This document shows positions 33,747 to 43,300 of a stretch of 64,000 bases of DNA, piece by piece. This stretch comes from an uncultured Clostridia bacterium (GTDB taxonomy: Bacteria > Bacillota > Clostridia > UMGS1883). The notes beneath the pieces were generated by a model that worked only from the letters and a program-made list of their open reading frames with translations, did no database searches and was not told the origin of the DNA. A program made the position numbers and the translations under genes. The first letter of the stretch is position 1. Every line of letters begins with the position of its first letter. The stretch lies in NCBI GenBank assembly GCA_934454525.1, contig CAKSFM010000001.1, forward strand, positions 1-64,000. Direction: 5' to 3'.

Positions 33747-33752
33747 CACGGT

Positions 33753-33937
33753 AGGAAACAACTGCGGCATGTTTTTCATCACGGGACGCACAGCTTTTTT
33801 TACTTTTACGGTCAGGCTGATTGCCGGACTGAATCCCTGTGCTGTACAGTCTTACAAGCCCACCGTAAGACGCCGCAAATCTTTTTCGATTTCACGGGAT
33901 TTCCTCTATGTGGGCAGAAAGGCTGCGGTAAACTGAT
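33753..33937 (+). other. long leader of the repressor mRNA with a two-tier hairpin
   Basis: The roughly 185-base leader has no convincing gene. GCACAG (33788-33793) can pair with CTGTGC (33837-33842), enclosing GTC-GGC with GCC-GAC (33811-33829). It matches no riboswitch class that I can recognise. Confidence 0.4.
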
Positions 33938-34546
33938 ATGAATTTTCAGAAACGAATGAAAGAGCGGCGCAACGCTCTTAATCTGACGCTTTTACAGGTT
34001 GCGGAACAGCTTGGTGTAAGCGAAGCAACGGTTCAGCGATATGAAAGCGGCGGAATCAAAAATTTAAAGCATGAAACTGTTATGGCGCTGTCAGAAATAT
34101 TGAAATGCAGTCCGGCATATCTCATGGGATGGGACGAGGATTGTTTGCCGGAATCCGTGATGGCTGTTCCGCAAAGGAAAATTCCAATGCTCGGAAAAAT
34201 CCATGCCGGAGAGCCGATTTTTGCAAACGAGGAACGCGAATTCTGCACAATGGTCGGCGACTGCAATGCCGATTTCTGCCTCCGCGTTAAAGGCGATTCC
34301 ATGATCGGTGCCGGAATTAAGGACGGAGATATTGTCTTTTTCCGCAGTCAGGACGTTGTTGAGGACGGCGAGATTGCCGCCGTTATCATTGATGACGAGG
34401 CAACGCTCAAAAGAGTGTACCACGGAAATAATTCTCTCACGCTTGTTGCCGACAATCCGAAATACAAGCCGATGATTTTCACTCCCGAGCAGGGAAAAAG
34501 CATTCGCATTATCGGCAAAGCCGTGTCGTACAGCACTCGCCTTTAG
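33938..34546 (+). CDS. LexA/CI-type phage repressor (HTH-XRE plus S24 peptidase)
   Basis: A 202-residue repressor. An N-terminal XRE helix-turn-helix (residues 8-60, LLQVAEQLGVSEATVQRYESGG) binds operators. The C-terminal S24 domain has the self-cleavage site Ala90-Gly91 (KIHAGEPI), Ser121 (KGDSMIGAGI) and Lys158 (DDEATLKRVY). All residues of the Ser-Lys dyad are present, so RecA-stimulated self-cleavage, and thus SOS induction of the divergent structural operon, is expected. Its promoter and the three dyads lie upstream. It is the only plus-strand gene of the module. Confidence 0.92.
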   Translation: MNFQKRMKERRNALNLTLLQVAEQLGVSEATVQRYESGGIKNLKHETVMALSEILKCSPAYLMGWDEDCLPESVMAVPQRKIPMLGKIHAGEPIFANEEREFCTMVGDCNADFCLRVKGDSMIGAGIKDGDIVFFRSQDVVEDGEIAAVIIDDEATLKRVYHGNNSLTLVADNPKYKPMIFTPEQGKSIRIIGKAVSYSTRL

Positions 34547-34594
34547 ATTGCACGCCTTTGACATTTTTCGCCGTTATTTCCGTCAAAAATCGTG

Positions 34595-34623
34595 TTGACA
34601 ATTCCTTTAATTAAGTATATTAT
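34595..34623 (+). promoter_or_regulatory. promoter of the vanZ-like gene
   Basis: TTGACA (34595-34600) and TATTAT (34618-34623), 17-base spacer. A roughly 55-base leader follows with a small CGGC...GCCG hairpin. Confidence 0.8.
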
Positions 34624-34686
34624 AGAGAACGGAAGAAAATTGGTTTTCCGAAATTCCGGCAAAGTGCCGAAAGGCTGAATTATCAA

Positions 34687-35169
34687 ATGATAAAAAAATT
34701 TTTCTTATGGGCAGCTGTTATCTCGGTTATGGCAGCAATTTTTCTGTTTTCATCACAGAATGCCGATACCTCCACCAAAACCAGCACAGGCTTTACGGAG
34801 AAAAACATCAGCATATTTGATGCGGAACACAGCCTGAATGAGGAGGAGGTTCATAACCTCGCGGACAGGCTTGATCATATTATACGAAAGTCGGCGCATT
34901 TTACGATTTACAGTGTTCTCGGCTTTTTCATATTTCTGCTGCTTGCGGCATACAGAGCCGCATCGTTTAAAACGGGATTATATTCGCTGCTTTGGGCATT
35001 TTTGTATTCGTGCAGCGATGAAGTTCATCAGCACTTCGTTCCGGGGCGCACAATGCTTGCGCTTGATGTGCTGATTGACAGCTGCGGAGCACTTTGCGGC
35101 ATACTGCTTGCCGCCTTATGCTGCTTTATTGCAGGGCGTATTTCAAAAAGGCGCTCTGTTCATTCTTAA
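34687..35169 (+). CDS. VanZ-like family membrane protein
   Basis: A 160-residue protein with four membrane segments (about residues 5-22, 75-95, 98-115, 125-150). The VanZ-family signatures are visible: FSSQNAD after the first helix, IRKSAHFTIYSVLGF, and SDEVHQHFVPGRTMLALDVLIDSCGA. VanZ of glycopeptide-resistance clusters gives low-level teicoplanin resistance, but no van cluster is here and most chromosomal homologues have unknown roles. Probably transcribed with the phosphohexomutase 26 bases downstream. Confidence 0.88.
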   Translation: MIKKFFLWAAVISVMAAIFLFSSQNADTSTKTSTGFTEKNISIFDAEHSLNEEEVHNLADRLDHIIRKSAHFTIYSVLGFFIFLLLAAYRAASFKTGLYSLLWAFLYSCSDEVHQHFVPGRTMLALDVLIDSCGALCGILLAALCCFIAGRISKRRSVHS

Positions 35170-35195
35170 AATCATGTTGAAAGGTAGGATTGATA

Positions 35196-36917
35196 ATGGA
35201 TTTTGAAAAGGTGTATGAACAATGGAAGAACTTTGACGGACTTGACGGGTATCTTAAGGATGAACTTGTGAAAATCGAGGGAAATCGGGAAGAAATTGAG
35301 GATCGTTTTTATAAAACGCTTGAATTCGGAACAGCCGGTCTGCGCGGAGTTCTCGGCGCAGGCACTAACAGAATGAACGTGTTCACGGTTCGCCAGGCAA
35401 CGGCAGGACTTGCGGAGTATATTAAAAAAACCGGACACACAGAGCGCGGAGTTGTAATCGCTTACGATTCGCGGCATTTCAGTCCGGAATTTGCGCTTGA
35501 AGCGGCAAAGGTGCTCTGCGCAAATAATATAAAGGTATATTTGTTCGAATCGCTCCGCCCGACGCCGGAGCTGAGCTTCTCCGTGCGTCATCTGCACTGC
35601 ATCGCAGGCATAGTCATAACGGCAAGTCATAACCCTGCAAAATACAACGGATATAAGGTTTACGGAGAGGATGGCGGTCAGATGCCGCTTGACGCCGCTA
35701 ACGCCGTTACGGAGGAAATCCGGAAAACGGATATGCTTACCGGACCGGCCGTTATGGATGAGAAAGAAGCCGTTGAAAAAGGACTTCTTACCTATATAGG
35801 AGAGGACGTTGACCGCGAATATCTCGCAAACGTGTTTGCCCGCAGAGTCAATCCCGAAGCTGTTGCGGAGGTTTCGGACAGTTTCAGCATTGTTTACACG
35901 CCGTTTCACGGGAGCGGAAACAAGCTTGTTCAGCGGATTCTGCGCATGAGCGGACTGAAAAATCTGTATGTTGTCCGCGAGCAGGAAGAGCCGGACGGCG
36001 ATTTTCCGACCGTTAAAAGTCCGAACCCCGAAGATAAGGAGGGTTTTAAGCTTGCAATTGAGCTTGCAAAGAAAAATAATACAGACCTTATCATCGGAAC
36101 AGACCCTGACAGCGACCGCGTCGGAATCATAGTCCGCGACTCGGACGGAGATTATGTAAACTTCACCGGAAATCAGACAGGAGCGCTGCTCACGGATTAT
36201 ATTCTTTCGCAGTACACCGAAAAGAATACAATGCCCGAAAACCCCGTTGTTATTAAAACGGTTGTAACAACGGAAATGATTCGTGCAATCACAGCGTTCT
36301 ACGGCGTTGAAATGATGGAGGTTCTCACAGGCTTTAAATTTATCGGTGAAAAAATTAAAGAATTTGAAGCAGACAAAAGCCACAGCTTTGTATTCGGCTT
36401 TGAGGAAAGCTACGGTTATCTCAGCGGCACATATGCGCGTGACAAGGACGCCGTTGTTGCTTCCATGCTCATTGTTGAAATGGCAGCATGGTATAAAAAA
36501 CAGGGTATGACGCTTTACGATGCAATGCAGAAGCTTTATAAGAAATACGGTTGGTACAGCGAGGGCGTTATCAGCATTGTTGAGGAGGGCATTGAAGGTC
36601 CTGCCAAAATTGCGGCAATGATTAATAAGCTCAGAACCGACTGCCCGAAAGAAATCGCGGGACTCAGCGTTGACGCTGTCCGCGACTACAGCACCGGTAT
36701 AATCACGCGTAAGGACGGAAGCTGCGGAGAAACAAAGCAGCCGAAGAATAATATGCTTTATCTTGAGCTGGAAAACGGCGCAGGCTGGCTTGCTGTCCGC
36801 CCCAGCGGAACAGAACCGAAGCTTAAGCTTTATTTCGGACTCCGCGCAGATGACAAATCTGCCGCTGAAGCAAAGCTCGCCGAACTTATGAAAGACACTG
36901 AAGCTAAAATCAGATAA
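35196..36917 (+). CDS. phosphoglucomutase/phosphomannomutase
   Basis: A 573-residue alpha-D-phosphohexomutase interconverting hexose-1- and hexose-6-phosphates. Motifs are TASHNPAKYNGYK with catalytic Ser144, the metal loop DPDSDRVG (about residue 306), the sugar-binding GFEESYGY (about 403) and the phosphate-binding RPSGTEPKLKLY near the C-terminus. The length fits the Gram-positive PgcA type that makes glucose-1-phosphate for cell-surface polymers. The ATG at 35196 is preferred to the TTG six bases earlier, given AGGTAGGAT. Confidence 0.94.
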   Translation: MDFEKVYEQWKNFDGLDGYLKDELVKIEGNREEIEDRFYKTLEFGTAGLRGVLGAGTNRMNVFTVRQATAGLAEYIKKTGHTERGVVIAYDSRHFSPEFALEAAKVLCANNIKVYLFESLRPTPELSFSVRHLHCIAGIVITASHNPAKYNGYKVYGEDGGQMPLDAANAVTEEIRKTDMLTGPAVMDEKEAVEKGLLTYIGEDVDREYLANVFARRVNPEAVAEVSDSFSIVYTPFHGSGNKLVQRILRMSGLKNLYVVREQEEPDGDFPTVKSPNPEDKEGFKLAIELAKKNNTDLIIGTDPDSDRVGIIVRDSDGDYVNFTGNQTGALLTDYILSQYTEKNTMPENPVVIKTVVTTEMIRAITAFYGVEMMEVLTGFKFIGEKIKEFEADKSHSFVFGFEESYGYLSGTYARDKDAVVASMLIVEMAAWYKKQGMTLYDAMQKLYKKYGWYSEGVISIVEEGIEGPAKIAAMINKLRTDCPKEIAGLSVDAVRDYSTGIITRKDGSCGETKQPKNNMLYLELENGAGWLAVRPSGTEPKLKLYFGLRADDKSAAEAKLAELMKDTEAKIR

Positions 36918-36927
36918 AAATAATCGG

Positions 36928-36966
36928 AACTGCGGCAAAATGATTTCGCCTTTTGCCGCAGTTCCT
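36928..36966 (+). terminator. hairpin after the phosphohexomutase gene
   Basis: A perfect 15-bp stem (GGAACTGCGGCAAAA with its complement, ten-base loop). The T-run on the plus strand is weak, so it may be a partial terminator or attenuator before the reductase gene. Confidence 0.55.
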
Positions 36967-36997
36967 GTATTCTGAAAATCGAAATTCGGGTGATAAT

Positions 36998-37702
36998 ATG
37001 AATATTACGCTTATTAAAGCAACAAAAAGAAAAAACAGCAGTACATATAATGCCGCAAAATATTTTATTTCTAAGCTTAAAAACGCTGAAGATGTGTATG
37101 AATTTACACTTCCCGATGATATGCCGCACGTTTGCCGCGGCTGCTATTCATGCCTTCACGGCAGAGAAGACCGCTGCGGCGGATATGAATATTTAAAGCC
37201 GATTAACGAAGCAATTGCTAAATCGCAGCTTATAATATTCTGCTGTCCGGTGTGGTGCTTTCACGCTCCCGGGCAGATAAAATCATTTCTTGACCATTAT
37301 GGTTTTCGCTGGCTTGTTCACCGCCCTGATTTTAATATGCTCGGCAAGCAGGCAGTTATTATCACAACTGCCGGCGGAGGCGGGATGAAATCGGCGGCAA
37401 AAGATATTAAAGACAGCATGGATTATTGGGGCGTTGCGCGCACATATATTGTCACTCAGTCCGTGTGGCAGTACTTTTGGGAGGATATGCCCGAAAAGTT
37501 TAAGAAAAGCCTTGAAAACAAGCTTGACAAAACGGCAGCGGATGTGCAAAAACATGCGCGGAATCTGCACCCGTCCCTAAAGGTAAAATTTCTTCTGAAA
37601 ATGTTTGAATCTCTTCACCTTAAAAGAAAGATGTGGGATATTGATGACAAATATTGGGAGGAAAATGTTGAACAAATCAGAAACCGCAACGCCGCCGGAT
37701 AA
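36998..37702 (+). CDS. NAD(P)H-dependent FMN reductase/flavodoxin-fold protein
   Basis: A 234-residue flavoprotein. The N-terminal strand and loop (MNITLIKATKRKNSSTYNA) form a flavodoxin-like phosphate site. A CRGCYSCLHGREDRCGG segment carries clustered cysteines like those of iron-sulfur flavoproteins, and PVWCFHAPGQIKSFLDHYGFRW matches the FMN-binding PVY-type loop. The C-terminal 60 residues are helical and basic. Substrate unknown. The start at 36998 is chosen over an upstream ATG inside the hairpin, on the GGGTG site and on homology of the N-terminus. Confidence 0.85.
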   Translation: MNITLIKATKRKNSSTYNAAKYFISKLKNAEDVYEFTLPDDMPHVCRGCYSCLHGREDRCGGYEYLKPINEAIAKSQLIIFCCPVWCFHAPGQIKSFLDHYGFRWLVHRPDFNMLGKQAVIITTAGGGGMKSAAKDIKDSMDYWGVARTYIVTQSVWQYFWEDMPEKFKKSLENKLDKTAADVQKHARNLHPSLKVKFLLKMFESLHLKRKMWDIDDKYWEENVEQIRNRNAAG

Positions 37703-37735
37703 TACCGTTCAATCACCTTTATTCTTTCTCCAAAT

Positions 37736-37769
37736 AAAAAAGAAGCCATCCGTTTTTTGGCTTCTTTTT
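37736..37769. terminator. bidirectional terminator between convergent operons
   Basis: AAAAAGAAGCCA and TTGGCTTCTTTTT form a stem with T-runs on both strands, ending the plus-strand reductase gene and, probably, the long minus-strand polysaccharide operon. Confidence 0.85.
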
Positions 37770-37821
37770 ATTCGCTAAATTCTATATTTTTTAAAAAATA
37801 TGATGTGCCGCCGGCTGCCTT

Positions 37822-38451
37822 TTAAATGCCGACCGGCTTATCGGTATACAAATCCTCACAATATTCAAGCTTTTCGTCAATACCGAGAGCCGGCACGATG
37901 TACGAAAGCACTTGATTTGTAAACGCTTTTGTTCCCTCCGAGGTGTAGTAATGAACAGGATCTGAATGTGCCGATTCCGGAAGATTTCTTGTCATTGTAT
38001 ACAGGTCATCGATTTCAAAACCGTGTTTTTTAACGACTTCCACCGCAACCTGATTGTACTTTTCTATTTCCTCATTATACCGTTTAAAATCCTTGTCCAT
38101 TTTCTCCGACAACACGCTCGTGGAGGTTGCGAATATCACATGGGCATCGGGGCAAAGCTTTTTAATTCTTACGCACACTCTTTCCATATAATAAGCGTAA
38201 ACATCTATCGGGGTGTGCGGATCTTCCTCAAAAAGCCGCAGACAATCCCATAAACCGGCGTTCCAGTGAATAACATCAATATGAACGCCTTTGTTTTCTT
38301 TAAGATATTCATGAAAATTCCTCAGAAGATATGCGGCAAAACGGCTGTTTTCCTCGGGAAAAATAACGTTCGCCTTATTTTCCAGCGTTTTTCTTACAGA
38401 TTTATCATATCCTCTGCGGATTGAGTCACCTATAAGCAATACGGTTTTCAT
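37822..38451 (-). CDS. SGNH/GDSL-type hydrolase (probable carbohydrate esterase)
   Basis: A 209-residue cytosolic-type esterase with no signal peptide. Block I is LLIGDSIRRGY with nucleophile Ser10; Block III-like HWNAGLWDC holds the oxyanion Asn; Block V is SDPVHYYTSEG with the Asp-x-x-His pair. As the last gene of the polysaccharide locus it probably removes acetyl or other acyl groups from imported oligosaccharides; the substrate is inference. Confidence 0.87.
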   Translation of the reverse strand: MKTVLLIGDSIRRGYDKSVRKTLENKANVIFPEENSRFAAYLLRNFHEYLKENKGVHIDVIHWNAGLWDCLRLFEEDPHTPIDVYAYYMERVCVRIKKLCPDAHVIFATSTSVLSEKMDKDFKRYNEEIEKYNQVAVEVVKKHGFEIDDLYTMTRNLPESAHSDPVHYYTSEGTKAFTNQVLSYIVPALGIDEKLEYCEDLYTDKPVGI

Positions 38452-38476
38452 ACTTAAACTCCTTTAACATTTATTT

Positions 38477-39172
38477 TTATGCCTGTATATTTGCTTTCAT
38501 CTCTTCGAATTTCCCGAAATAGCGCTCGCCGAATTCTCTGAGTGACCTTGCATTAAAATGCAGATTGTCCGGATTGGGCGTAAGACCCTCTGCCGAAACA
38601 TACCCGATATAGGAATGTTCGCGCGCCATTTTTTTCAGCGAAGCATTTATATGAACATAATTCTTTGTTGATTCATCATATGCCGGCAGATAATCCCCCA
38701 ATCCGCCGACAATAAAAGGCACATTTTCAATACCGAGATCCTTTCTCATTGATTCGAAAACGTTCATGCATTTTTTCTCATAGTACGGATATAATTCACT
38801 TTTGCAGTCGCCCTCACCCTGATGCCACAAAACGCCCATAAGTTTTGACGTTCTCATTGCAAGTCTTGCCCGGAAAACGGCATTGTCATACAGAGCTTCT
38901 CCCGGCTGCCACTGAGAAAGCGATGTTCCTCCGTCGGCACAGGGAATAAGTCCCACATCGGTATTATATTTTTTCGAACACATATCCGCAAAGCTCTCCG
39001 CAAGGCTTATGCCCGAAAACGGTCGGTCGGGATTGACCGGAACATACATAGGCTGCCATCTTCCGTTGCGCTGCACAAACAGTCTGTCATTCTCAATCGG
39101 CGCAACTTCGGCTGCGGAGCCTCTGCCTGCCATGTTCGACTGACCGATCATCAAAAACGAGTACACTTTCAT
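38477..39172 (-). CDS. CE6/SASA-family acetylesterase
   Basis: A 231-residue SGNH-fold esterase of the sialate-O-acetylesterase/CE6 group. The N-terminus has MIGQSNMAGRG with nucleophile Ser12; PCADGGTSLSQW and LWHQGEGD are typical of this family; the C-terminal NPDNLHFNARS carries the Asp and His. No signal peptide is present, so it acts inside the cell on imported acetylated sugars. It lies 25 bases from the SGNH gene and 12 bases from the GH88 gene in one operon. Confidence 0.88.
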   Translation of the reverse strand: MKVYSFLMIGQSNMAGRGSAAEVAPIENDRLFVQRNGRWQPMYVPVNPDRPFSGISLAESFADMCSKKYNTDVGLIPCADGGTSLSQWQPGEALYDNAVFRARLAMRTSKLMGVLWHQGEGDCKSELYPYYEKKCMNVFESMRKDLGIENVPFIVGGLGDYLPAYDESTKNYVHINASLKKMAREHSYIGYVSAEGLTPNPDNLHFNARSLREFGERYFGKFEEMKANIQA

Positions 39173-39184
39173 TCCTCCCCATTC

Positions 39185-40318
39185 TTACCAAAACAATAGT
39201 TCTTCGCCGCGGAGTTTATATATCGCCTCGGCAAAATAAAAATCTCCGTATATTATCGGCATATTCTGGCTTCCGTCATGATAAGCCTCACAGCCGTTAA
39301 GAGTGAGTGCATCGTTATTTTCATCCCAGCAGCAATAATCCTTTTCAATTGCTTTGAGAATCCTCATCGCCGCATTAAAGTAAAGCGGCTTTTCAAACTC
39401 GGGAACATGCTTTGCAATTTCAATAAATCCGCAGGCTGCACACGCTCCTGCCGTAACATCGCGGTAAACAGGCTCTTTCGGAGCGCGGAAGTCACAGAGC
39501 GGCACGGGATTCTCAGAAATATTCGCCATGAAATAATGCGCAACTCTTTTTGCCGCGTCAAGATATTCCTTATTTCCCGTGTGAACATAGCTCAGCGCAT
39601 AACCGTATATCGCCCACGCCTGCCCGCGCGACCATGATGAATTTTTCGGGTCATACCCCTGCGAACGCGGAGCAGGCTCCACAATGCCCTCAGCGGTGGT
39701 ATCATAGTTAAGAATGTGATACACTGAGCCATCGGGGCGGATATGATTTTTAAGCGTTGTGTCCGCATGGCTCTGAGCAATGAGTTTAAAGCGCGAATCA
39801 TCGGTTATTTCTGACGCAAGATACAAAAGCGGAAGATTCATCATGCAGTCAATAATTGCATATCCCTGAGTGTTCTCCGTGTTCCACGCGCGGATAAATT
39901 TTCCGTTCAGATTGTACCGCGCCGAAAGCGACATTGCCGCCAGAAGAACGCGTTTTTTCGCCTGTTCGTTCTTTGTCAGCCTGTAATTCACGCCTGCCGT
40001 GATATGCCAGAGAAACCCCACATCGTGATTCAGCATTTCGGTGTTTGCAAATGCTTTGTCAAGCAGCTGCTCACTGCGCTCCGCGACAGCACGATATCCC
40101 TCATCCTTTGTTCCTATGTACATAAGCCACATCAGACCGCCCCAAAAGCCGTTTGTCCAGCGTGTGGGGCGTATGTCCTGCCAGTCATCGTGAACTCCGT
40201 CAATCACTGTATACGGAAGCTTATCCTTTGAACGTTCACGCACAATCTTAAGCTTTTTATCAAGTTTTTGCCATACCTCATCCAGCCATGCCTTATTTTC
40301 GTTTATTATCTGTTCCAT
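39185..40318 (-). CDS. GH88 unsaturated glucuronyl hydrolase
   Basis: A 377-residue alpha6/alpha6-barrel enzyme that hydrates and thereby releases 4,5-unsaturated uronic acid from oligosaccharides made by polysaccharide lyases. Family marks are RWTNGFWGGLMW, HDVGFLW with Asp99 and AIIDCMMN with Asp157 (corresponding to the two catalytic aspartates of Bacillus UGL), and SWSRGQAWAIYG. No signal peptide, so cytosolic. GH105 is the close alternative. It is the expected partner of the surface lyase encoded upstream. The ATG at 40318 follows GGAGG. Confidence 0.92.
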   Translation of the reverse strand: MEQIINENKAWLDEVWQKLDKKLKIVRERSKDKLPYTVIDGVHDDWQDIRPTRWTNGFWGGLMWLMYIGTKDEGYRAVAERSEQLLDKAFANTEMLNHDVGFLWHITAGVNYRLTKNEQAKKRVLLAAMSLSARYNLNGKFIRAWNTENTQGYAIIDCMMNLPLLYLASEITDDSRFKLIAQSHADTTLKNHIRPDGSVYHILNYDTTAEGIVEPAPRSQGYDPKNSSWSRGQAWAIYGYALSYVHTGNKEYLDAAKRVAHYFMANISENPVPLCDFRAPKEPVYRDVTAGACAACGFIEIAKHVPEFEKPLYFNAAMRILKAIEKDYCCWDENNDALTLNGCEAYHDGSQNMPIIYGDFYFAEAIYKLRGEELLFW

Positions 40319-40320
40319 AA

Positions 40321-43300
40321 TCAAGCCTCCGCATTTACATATTTAAGAAGAAGGAATACTATCTTTGCAGTTTCGGCGCGCGTTGCCTTTTCCAAGGGAT
40401 TTATCATGCCGTTTTCATCGCCGCAGATAATGCCCGATGCCATCAGCTTGCGCAGTGCGTCCGCCGCATAATCGCTTGCCGAGTCAATATCCGGTGCGGT
40501 TACTTCTGAATAATCCGGGAAAACGAATCCGGTATATTCCGCCGCACGAACTGCCGCGGCAGCGATGTCCTGGCGGGTTATTTCCGTATCTCCGCCGAAC
40601 TTATTATCTCCCGTTCCGTTTATGACGCCTGCACCCTGCGCTGCGTTTATGAATTTATATGACCAATGCTCCGGCGAAACATCGTCAAAGCCGGAAGCCG
40701 CAGGCGCTTCTATTTTCAGCGCCGCAACAAGCATTTTAACAAATTCCGCTCTCGTAACGCTGTTTCCGGGGGCAAACATTCCGCCGCCGATGCCATTTAT
40801 GATTCCTTTTTCATAAAGCGCCCCGACATATTCCTTTGCCCACTCCGCACCCTGCATGTCGGAAAACGGGAAGTATTCCTCAGTTGTCTGTCCGCTGCCC
40901 GGCGCTGTCACGGAAGATGCACCCTTGCCTGCCGAACCGTATCCCGATCCGCCCGAAGAGCCGCCGCCACCCGATGAGGTTTGTTTCTCAGCCTTAACCG
41001 TCACGGTGAAGCTCCTTGAATAGGTATTTCCCTGCTCATCGGTATACGCTGCAACGAGCGTTACATTTTCATTGCTTTTTCCTCTGCTCACTTTGGCATT
41101 ATAACCGTCATCCGTTTCGGAAAGACTTATGTAATTATCATTTTTGCTTGTCCATGTCACCTTGATTCCGCCAATACTTTTCGGAAGATAAAAGTTTTCC
41201 GTAACCGCGTCTTTCGGGAGCTTGCAGTCTTTTGCAAATTCATCGGAATTAAAGTATATATCATCAGAGCTGCCGGCGCCCTCATATGCGGCAGCCTCGC
41301 ATATTCCGCCGTTTTCACCGAAATCTGCCGAAATGCGCACGAATTTCACATCACTGCTGTCAACTGCAAACGAATTGATTGAATCCGTAAGCTCTGCACC
41401 ATTAACCGCGGTTTTCCAGTCAGACTTTTCATCGGAACGCGTTTCAATACAAAAATTCCTGATTTCGCTTGAATTATGCGCGATAATCTCCATCGAACCG
41501 ATATTGCTTTTTTCGATAAGCTCATAAGTTATCGAATCCGAACTGCCGGGCGCGTAATATGTTTGCGGCAAACCGTCATTCGTTTCCTCTGCGCTTCCGT
41601 CAAGTGTTGGTCTTAAAAGCAGCAGATTCAGTTTTTCATCCCTCAGCACCGTCACCGTAAACTCTTTTTCAGCCGGAGCACCATTATAACCCTCCGCGGT
41701 TATAAATGCCGTCAGTGTAACAACCTTATTATTTTCTCCTCTTTCAACGCTGTATCCGTTTCCGTCCGTTTTCAGTGCGCTGTCACTGCTTTTCCATGTG
41801 ATATCCGCGCCGTAAAAACCCTGCGGAAACTGCCCCGGCTGAACAAGAATGTGTTCATTCAGACTGAGGTTTTTCAGATTGTACAAAACAGCTTCTTCGG
41901 CTGTAACGCTTTTGCGCACCGTTCCGTAAACAGTGATGCTCCTCGTATAATCGGTATCTCCGCGCGATATTGTTGCCGTAAGTACAACCGGCGCGTCCTC
42001 CGCCGGAAGTTTGAGAAGTGTTCCGTCATTTGAAAGCAGCTCCGATTCGTTTCCGTTTTCATCGGTTATTTCCCACTCCGTCCACACGCCGTAGTCAAAC
42101 ACCTCGGGAAGCGTTATATCGCCTGATATAACGTCGAAATTCTGCGTTTCAGCCATGTCCGAAAGCTCCTGTGCCGCGGCATTGATTGATTTTTCCGCGT
42201 CTGAAATAAGCTCATAGTTGCAAAGCTTAAGCTGCGGCAGGAATTTCACGCTGTTTCCGTAAAGCATGCAGCGCGCCGCACTTTCCGAATCAATCTCGAA
42301 ACGGAAAACCGCTTCATCCGACAGGCAGTCTTTTATGTAATCGGTAACATCCCATTCAATCCATGTTGTCTGAAATGAACTTTGCTCATGAGTGACTGAA
42401 AAAATGCTTTCGGCTTCGCACAAATCCTGCGCATCGCTCCATGTCATGTCCTCCGTTAATGCCTCCGCGTCATACGGATTAATCGGCGCCATGGTGAGTG
42501 TGAACGCACCCTGCATATAATACGGCTTCATTCTGAGAATAACCCTGTCCGCATATTCAAGCAAACCATCGTCCGAATGGAATTTAACAAAACCGTACTG
42601 CTTTGTTTCGCCGTCAACATATGTTGAAACCGTTTTATTCGGATTTGAAGTTCCCTTTGCGGAGTTTGTGATATAGTTGCTCATTACCGGATTATATATG
42701 CCTGCCGGCAGTACATATATGCTGAAGTCCTTGGTCTGCACGGCGTTTCCGTTCTGCACCGTTGCCGTCAGCTTCACATAAGCGTCCGTAACAGCCGAGG
42801 AATCCGGGCGGCTGACAGCGGCAAGCACATCGCTTCCGTTATCCGATATGTTTATCACGTTTTTGTTGCTTGATTTCCATGTGACGGTGCTTTCCGTTGA
42901 ATCACCGCGCTCTGTTCCGAGAACCGCCGGAAGTGAAAAGCTTTCCGTAACCTGAAACCTTTTTTCGATTTCAAGATTTATCGAATCACGAAAAGCATAT
43001 CCCACGCCGCCGCTGTAAACAAGCATCTTTGCCGGAGCTTCCGTGTCGGTGCCGGTGCTGTAGCTCGCTTCAATGCGGAAAATGTCGTTTTCGCTTTCGC
43101 AGTTTGCGCCGGCAATGATAAATGCAAAGGTTGCCGCACCGTTTTGCAGCTTGGACGCCTGTTTCTTCGCATAATCGGTAATATCGGCATATATATAATC
43201 TCCGCCCGTCTTGCCCTCAAGCGGAACAATATCAACAAGCGGCACTGCGTCGCTGCCGATTGCGGCAAGTATGCCAAGCTCCCCTGCTTTGTCATAAGTC

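Noticed and set aside
33753..33860. Possible c-di-GMP (GEMM) riboswitch from a GGGACGCACAGC stretch
   Set aside because: The second conserved half and the closing helices of GEMM-I do not follow, so the match is short and probably chance.
33718..33936. 72-residue plus-strand frame before the repressor
   Set aside because: Its start lies on the -35 box of the repressor promoter, so it would not be transcribed from its own start; no ribosome site.
21514..34686. Attachment-site direct repeats flanking the phage module
   Set aside because: I compared 21514-21580 with 34547-34690 and saw only chance matches of a few bases, and no tRNA at either side.
34687..35169. Glycopeptide resistance from the VanZ-like gene
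   Set aside because: No vanR/S/H/A/X genes are near, and VanZ-like proteins are widespread in susceptible Bacillota.
35172..36938. 588-residue minus-strand open frame covering the phosphohexomutase gene
   Set aside because: Its composition is an antisense shadow of a well-conserved gene. It has no ribosome site or domain.
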